Shown: positions 58,458 through 64,000 of the stretch, piece by piece
How positions within the stretch are numbered: the first letter of the stretch is position 1
Layout: the number at the start of each line of letters is the position of its first letter
DNA from: Hypoxylon rubiginosum
Lineage: Eukaryota > Ascomycota > Sordariomycetes > Xylariales > Hypoxylaceae
NCBI GenBank assembly: GCA_902806565.1
Contig: CADCXA010000015.1
Span: 186,001 to 250,000, forward strand
Direction: 5' to 3'
DNA: 64,000 nucleotides
Made by a program: the position numbers and the translations under genes
Notes under the pieces: generated by a model
Databases searched by the model: none
What the model was told of the DNA's origin: nothing
Seen by the model: only the letters and a program-made list of their open reading frames with translations

Positions 58458-59786
58458 ATGGCCAAGACCAAGGACAAGGATAAACCATCCAAGAATCAAT
58501 CTTCGCTCAAATCTCAGGCTCCGGTGGCTGCTGCAGCAGTACAACCTCCAAATTGGCCACCGTTCAAGCCATCTTTGCCTGTCGTACAACTTACCCCAAA
58601 AGCTCCTGCTCTGGGATTAGAAGACAAGATCATTCTACTACGGAACTTCTGGCCCAAGAATCTCTGTAGAGACTATGTCAATTTTCTCAAGACGCTGTCT
58701 CTAACCACCACGCCCGGGCGGCCAAAACGTGGGGAGGCAGTGAGAGTCAACGATAGGTTCCAAGTGGACGATCACCGCTTCTCTCAGAGACTCTGGCTTG
58801 AGACTGGGCTGAAAGACACGTTACTGCAAGAGTCTCTCGGGAATATATGGTTGGTAGTTGGCAAAGAGCCTCGTCCACTCTCATTCCGCCTTCTAGACAG
58901 TCTCAATACTTTACATCCTCGGTAGATCATCTGCACAGCGCTAACGGCGAATAATAGGGGCGGTGATGTGGCTGGCTTAAACCCCAACATTCGAGTGTAT
59001 CGCTACTCCAAAGGCCAATATTTCGACTGTCACTGTAAGTGTTTTCCACTTCCAAACATGCATCCGCACATGTTTGTTTGGGGGCAGCAGACCCTATCAT
59101 CAGTACGGCTGCCTCATCCGGGGATCTAGGTGTTTTGCAGCCTTCCTTTCTCTTCTTGCATATGTATGACATCCTTAGGATCCAAGAATTGTTGGTCGGA
59201 TCTTCTGGTGTCTCATTAGTATATTCACCTGACCGACTACCGTGCATTCCTTGGGTTCTGTTCATAGGCCTGCGGACATGTAACCAAAGACAACACTCGT
59301 TCTTATCATGAAGGGGTTCCTTATTGTTATCATTGGAGGAATCGCAATCTACCTGTCGCGAATCTAACCGCGCCGTCGAGGACATTCTACTTTGCACATA
59401 AAACATGTTCACTAATCCTCGAGCCGCAGATGACGACTCTAATTTAGTCACCTTACCAGCCACTGCCGAGTCGTCTAATCCTGTCAGCACTAGAACGACT
59501 TGGACGCTGTTGCTGTACTTGACATCGTCTACTGAAGGCTGCATCGGTGGAGAGACTGTTTTCTATCCTCATGACCGAAAGTCACCCAAAGAAGAAATCG
59601 CCATCGCCCCTGAAACAGGACTGCTTCTGCTTCACAAGCATGGAGACGACTGTTTGCTCGTAAGTACAGCATCGTCTCATGCATCCCTTTTAGCAATCCT
59701 AATCTTTCAACTTCTAGCATGAGGGTCGAGAAGTAACGGCCGGAGAGAAATGGATAATTCGTACTGATCTCTGCATAAAGAGATAG
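58458..59786 (+). CDS. 2OG-Fe(II) oxygenase, prolyl 4-hydroxylase-like
   Basis: Predicted 255-residue dioxygenase from exons 58458-58849, 58958-59034, 59430-59659 and 59718-59786. The N-terminus is Lys- and Pro-rich and probably disordered. The double-stranded beta-helix core starts at LNPNIRVYRYSKGQYFDCHY. The iron ligands are His156 and Asp158 (HYDD) and His234 (HEGREVTAGEKW); Lys244 is placed to bind 2-oxoglutarate. GGETVFYP is the usual P4H-family signature. The HxD and HEG motifs come together only after splicing, which supports the exon model. The third intron position (59035-59429, 395 bases) is unusually long. The substrate is unknown; ribosomal or peptidyl proline is possible by family. 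Confidence 0.87.
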
Positions 59787-62700
59787 CTTCCCCATTCAAA
59801 TACACAGGACTTAAAATTATCGACAGAGACCTGTCTCACTTGTGCCATTAACTTTTATGTACCAAGCGATTCTTTGATGACACAGACAAACTCGAACCAG
59901 ATAGGGAAATTCCATCCTAGTGGCTATAGAGACAACACCACGCTCTCCAAGCGGTGATCGTCACGGCACGCCGACATATTCGCCTCGTGTAGGATGTCGG
60001 CGATTTCTACCAAACGAGAAATCAGCCACGCGGAGCAATCTCCACTGGACAAAAAGGCCGACGAATCGAACCACCCCGGGACACCTCCACCACGAGAATC
60101 TTACTAGAAGCCGTTTTCTTTAACGGGCTAAGAGGTGCATGCATATCCCCCACGTCGCTTCCATACATGCAGGCAGAGGCAATTTCTACCTGTTATTATG
60201 CCAGTCGAGACCACATGTTTCGATGCGGCTCTAGCTTTACCCCAATAAAACGCCAACCACATGTGCTAATCTCCGCTATATCGGACTTACTGAGATGTAG
60301 GCGTCACTACGGGCTGTGGCCTTTGCATGAAGTACTCATTATGCTTCAATAGCCGCCCACCATGTTCCCTTCACATAGTGTTATCTGTATGCATGTCTCG
60401 TCCCCGGCACATACGAGTTGACAGACTGGCCCACTTCACTGTCTTGCCTCACTTAGGTACCTACGTTACTGATTCGCGGTGGGAAGCTCAACGGTCCCTC
60501 GGATTCTCGCCTCTACCCTGACCGCTCCCCTCCAAAAAGCAGTGTAACAGTTACACAACACTTGCAGGATCTGTAGTCTAAACTTCAAGCCTGAGATTTT
60601 CTCCATCTGACTTGCGCTAACTTCGCTTCTTATTACCGGTCCTGTCGTGCCCCGTTACCCAAGAAGGCTCCAACGCAACGACTTCCTCTTCGGTTTTCGA
60701 GGAATAACTACTAAGACACGTCCGATCCAGGACTTTGTAAATTATCAGGGACCGAGACAGGCCCGACAGCCACGGCTGATCACGAGCTCAATAATCCTAT
60801 ACCTAAACTTAGTAGTACATTGCCAGGTAGGCTAGAAGTGTAGTTAGTAGAATGGATCAGTTTGGGTGAACACTGCCAGTTGACTTGGCACTCGCAAGCG
60901 ACGTAGCGGCGTGAATAGCTCCAAGCTCTACTATTTCCAAAGCATTGACCTCGAGAAACCCGAGTGCGAGAATAGCTATGACAGTAGCGAAAGCAACCGC
61001 CGCCCCCTAACACTTAAAACCAGTATATGTATATCAAGGCTATAGGGATATCCCGGTGGCGTTGAATGTATTACATCTCTATGCTATTCAACGGCTATCT
61101 AACGGCATACTGTGTATGAGGTTATCACAGTAACCCGTACCGAGCCCCTTGGGTTTGCATAACGACACATCATTTTCACCCTGCCTTAGTGATTGAATCG
61201 ATCTTTCTCCCTCACACACTACGGAGCTTCTCTTCGAAGGCCACTTTCATCATAGCTCATGTAGAGAACTTGTAATGATGGCGCGCCATTGTGGGAAGTG
61301 CAGGAGCTGACGGTTTCCAGACATTAAAAGCGGTAGCTCTCACCATCAGCACGATAGTAAATATTCTTGTGAGTAAAGTGCTATAATTCGCTCAGCTTTT
61401 GGTACATACCTCTCAGTAGCCAAATTGATTTCAACCTGCTACAGTTTCTCTCGTCAACTCCCAGCTGGCCCATAGCTAATACCTCAATATTCACATCATG
61501 ACTTACCTAGACCTGGCTGCCGCCTCTCTAGTAGCGGCCATGGGCTGTCTATGCCTCGACGCATGTTCCTCTGGAGATATTTCGACTCTTCAATGAATCC
61601 TCACCGATCTGTCATCTTCTCTCGCTCATGCAGGAAAAGGGGGTTCCGTTAGACAACCCCGACTCCATTGTCCTGAAAGTCCTCCGTAGCCACCAGCCGC
61701 TCGAGATCGCCGATAGGATCTTGGAAAAGAGCGGTGTGAGTAGTACGAGGCAAGCCGTCCGGACTACATGCTACGGCCATGCATCAACCCAAGTATCAAA
61801 GTAAAGGAGGTCGTCCGGGAGGCGCAGAAGTCGACGGAATTAGGGGATTGTTGCTATTATGTAAACCTAGGCTGGAAAAAAAGGCCAAAGACACAGAGAA
61901 AGCCGGCTAAAGACGCAAAGAGGTTACCAAAAGGGGGTAGGAAATTATTTTAAAGATCGAGAGAGGATTTCGTAAGGCAGGTCCGACTATCATGAATGTA
62001 GCTGAATACTCCTCACAGCCATCCTACCTAGTAAATGTCTAAATCAAAGCTGGGTCACGAATGGAGAGGGAAAGTGAAGAAACGATACCAATGTTCCTGT
62101 ACGTACACTGGCGTTTGTATACAACATTAAGAGAGTTTCCCATTCCTATGTTCCATGTGAACACGCGTAGACTTGACTACGGCAGACGGTGTCTATGAGA
62201 TAAATATTGAGAGGTTGGTAAGAATGGGCTGGCTCTTCCGCTCCTCGATAAACTGTATTCTTAGTAAAGAGATTCCTGGTTTTATATATGCGTATAGTCC
62301 TGGGTTGATATGGTCTGCCTTGACGTAGGATTTATTAAATCCAAGCTTTTTACTTTGAGATTCGTCCTCGATAATCCAATTATATTCTAGATAGATACTA
62401 GCTAGTCCCCTGTTTTGGGTACCTCTCGTTACCGAGCATTTGCTCCAGGCCGATTCACTTTGCACTGTCTTTAACAAATGGTTTCCGTGAATCTCGATAT
62501 GAATTACCCCTTTAATATTCAGTTTTATCTGATCTGTGTGATTGCCTTCTATACTACTAACTTCACGCCAGTTCCTAACTATACTGCCTATTCTATGTGG
62601 TCTTTGTAAGTCAAGACCTCGAAGTTAGGAGGGTTTCCAACTTGCGGGCTTCATGTTTCTGATATAGTCCCAACTCAACTGTCATGAGATGACTCCTGGC

Positions 62701-63475
62701 AGCTACCAAGTGTTAGGGTTTCACAAAGAATATGTCCTTGGAGAAAACCATTAGGTATTCTAACTGATACCATGTAGAAACTCATCTAGACTTACCTACA
62801 GATCTGAGTAAAGCAAGGGGTAATGAACCTGACGCGGAACGATTGCTTCATACCTTGATAAACAGCATACAGCTACGGCTGACTGGCCAGGTTACACTTA
62901 AAGCGATCATGAGCAGCTTGTATCGACAACAGTAGTCTTAGCAAAATTCAAAGGACTGGTAGATATGTAACCTAGTAGGTGTGAAAATTACAACGAAGTT
63001 GGTGGGTAATTCGAGGGAAGTGAAAAAAGGATAGATGCTGGTAATTGGACAAGTCACAAACATCAATATGTTTGCGACACCACCTCCTAGGAAATTCAAA
63101 TTTGAAGACCTAACGATCCTTGATATGTTACTATGCATCCCATATATCCAATGTTTTTACCGACTATCTTCTATCTCCGCAGTTTGCTTGAGGTAGCTTG
63201 ACTTGGAGTCCATGCCTACGAACAAAAAGCGTGACGCGTATGGTAGACCACCACACACACGGTTGAAAGTAAAGTGTCACTTTCGGTGCGTCTCCTTCTG
63301 ATCTCATCACCTAGCCCTGTCAGGTAGTAATCACTTCGACCACTTGGCCGGGGTTTGCGATTTTATAAATTCGTCTCTCGTATGTCCCGGTTTATTCTTT
63401 TCTATTCCATAACTCTAGTTTCTCGGCAACCATTCCCAAACCCAGATTTTACAGTACTCGTACGAAAAAGCGAAC
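59787..63475. other. Gene-poor interval with exon-like scraps
   Basis: About 3.7 kb without a complete recognisable gene. Three coding-like fragments are seen: a minus-strand segment at about 60872-61010 with a membrane-like helix, a plus-strand segment at 61630-61740, and a stop-free minus-strand stretch at 62193-62626. None could be built into a full gene by eye. Confidence 0.45.
61630..61742 (+). pseudogene. Exon-like fragment, family unknown
   Basis: After a pyrimidine-rich acceptor (CTCATGCAG) the frame reads EKGVPLDNPDSIVLKVLRSH, then QPLEIADRILEKSG, up to a GTGAGT donor. The residue composition is protein-like and flanked by plausible splice sites. No start exon or downstream exon could be connected with confidence. 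Possibly a decayed or unrecognised gene. Confidence 0.25.
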
Positions 63476-64000
63476 ATGAAATACCTACTCGCTCTTGTTA
63501 TTGGCATGGCGGTCGCGGCGCCCATAATAAAAAGACAGTGCACATATATTATAGGTGTTGGACAGTTGACATCCGACTGTACTGAGGAGGTACGAATGAG
63601 GATATTTGTGCTAGCACTCGCGAATCACAACTGATAGTAGTATAATTTAGGATATCACCCCTGTCTTGGGGCTCTTTGCGGACGTCCTGGGCGATACGGA
63701 CGAGGGCCTCTCAGCGGCGCTTGTGGAGGATACGCAGGCCACCGGTATGGGCAAGAGAGGAGGCAAGGTAAAGCAAAGCACTGAAATAAAAACCCGCGTT
63801 CATCTCGAGACATCCACTAACACGCCCGTCGCAACCCAGGGCCAGCAAATCTGCGGCGTAGGAGGCAAGGCGGACGAAGGACCGGCCGTCACGCTGATCC
63901 AGCAGCAGAGCGACTACCTCAAAGGTCTCTCGGGCCCCTGCAACGTAGGCGCCGGTCCGCAAGTCTGCTCCCGGATCAGCTGCTCCGACAACGCCGCGGT
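63476..64000 (+). CDS. Small secreted cysteine-containing protein (cut by window edge)
   Basis: The 5' part of a gene with exons 63476-63589, 63651-63767 and 63840 to beyond 64000. The product starts with a clear signal peptide (MKYLLALVIGMAVAAP) followed by a Lys-Arg site (IIKR) that a Kex2-type protease could cleave. The mature part begins QCTYIIGVGQLTSDCTEE and continues DITPVLGLFADVLGD, QQICGVGG, SGPCNVGAGPQVCSRISCSD. Six cysteines are seen so far. I do not recognise the family. Size, secretion signal and cysteines are those of fungal secreted or effector-like proteins, but no role is claimed. The third exon is incomplete. Confidence 0.75.

Overview
This window is nuclear DNA from a filamentous ascomycete (Pezizomycotina, most likely a Sordariomycete). 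The protein genes carry short introns, mostly 50-180 bases, with GT-AG ends and CTAAC-type branch points. Exon-intron structures could be rebuilt by eye for eighteen spliced genes. The gene set is fungal (Cbp4, Aim11, Rax1-type RGS protein, Teb1-type Myb, RNA-silencing RNA polymerase). No bacterial operons, phage genes, CRISPR arrays, intact transposons or rRNA genes were seen.

Layout, left to right. 1-18 kb is a housekeeping block: Cbp4 (complex III assembly), a SET-domain methyltransferase, a WDR23/DCAF11-type WD40 protein, Sec61 gamma, an RRM/glycine-rich RNA-binding protein, a small multi-pass membrane protein of unknown function, a double-Myb telobox protein and ribosomal protein S4. 18.2-27.0 kb is an 8.9-kb interval with no recognisable gene; it contains a cluster of three hairpins around a TATA box. 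27-45 kb holds D-lactate dehydrogenase (cytochrome), a large RNA-dependent RNA polymerase, NAC beta, tRNA adenosine deaminase Tad1, ribosomal protein L24, a peroxiredoxin ending in a peroxisomal AKL signal and an NTF2-like protein. 47-60 kb has the Rax1-type protein, tRNA-Gly(GCC), pantothenate kinase, an unrecognised protein with a Cys/His-rich segment, Aim11, another unrecognised protein and a prolyl-4-hydroxylase-type oxygenase. 60-63.4 kb is gene-poor with exon-like scraps, and the right edge cuts through a small secreted cysteine-containing protein.

The genes do not form a pathway. Several themes recur. Translation and protein handling are covered by RPS4, RPL24, NAC beta, Sec61 gamma and Tad1. 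Mitochondrial function is covered by Cbp4, D-LDH and Aim11. Nucleic-acid control is covered by the RdRP, the Teb1-like Myb and the RRM protein. No convincing new multi-gene system was found. The items most worth a second look are the Cys/His-rich unknown protein, the small spliced gene candidate next to it, the hairpin cluster in the long gene-free interval, the shortened tRNA-like sequence and the secreted protein at the edge. Family assignments rest on recognising sequence motifs by eye, not on any search.
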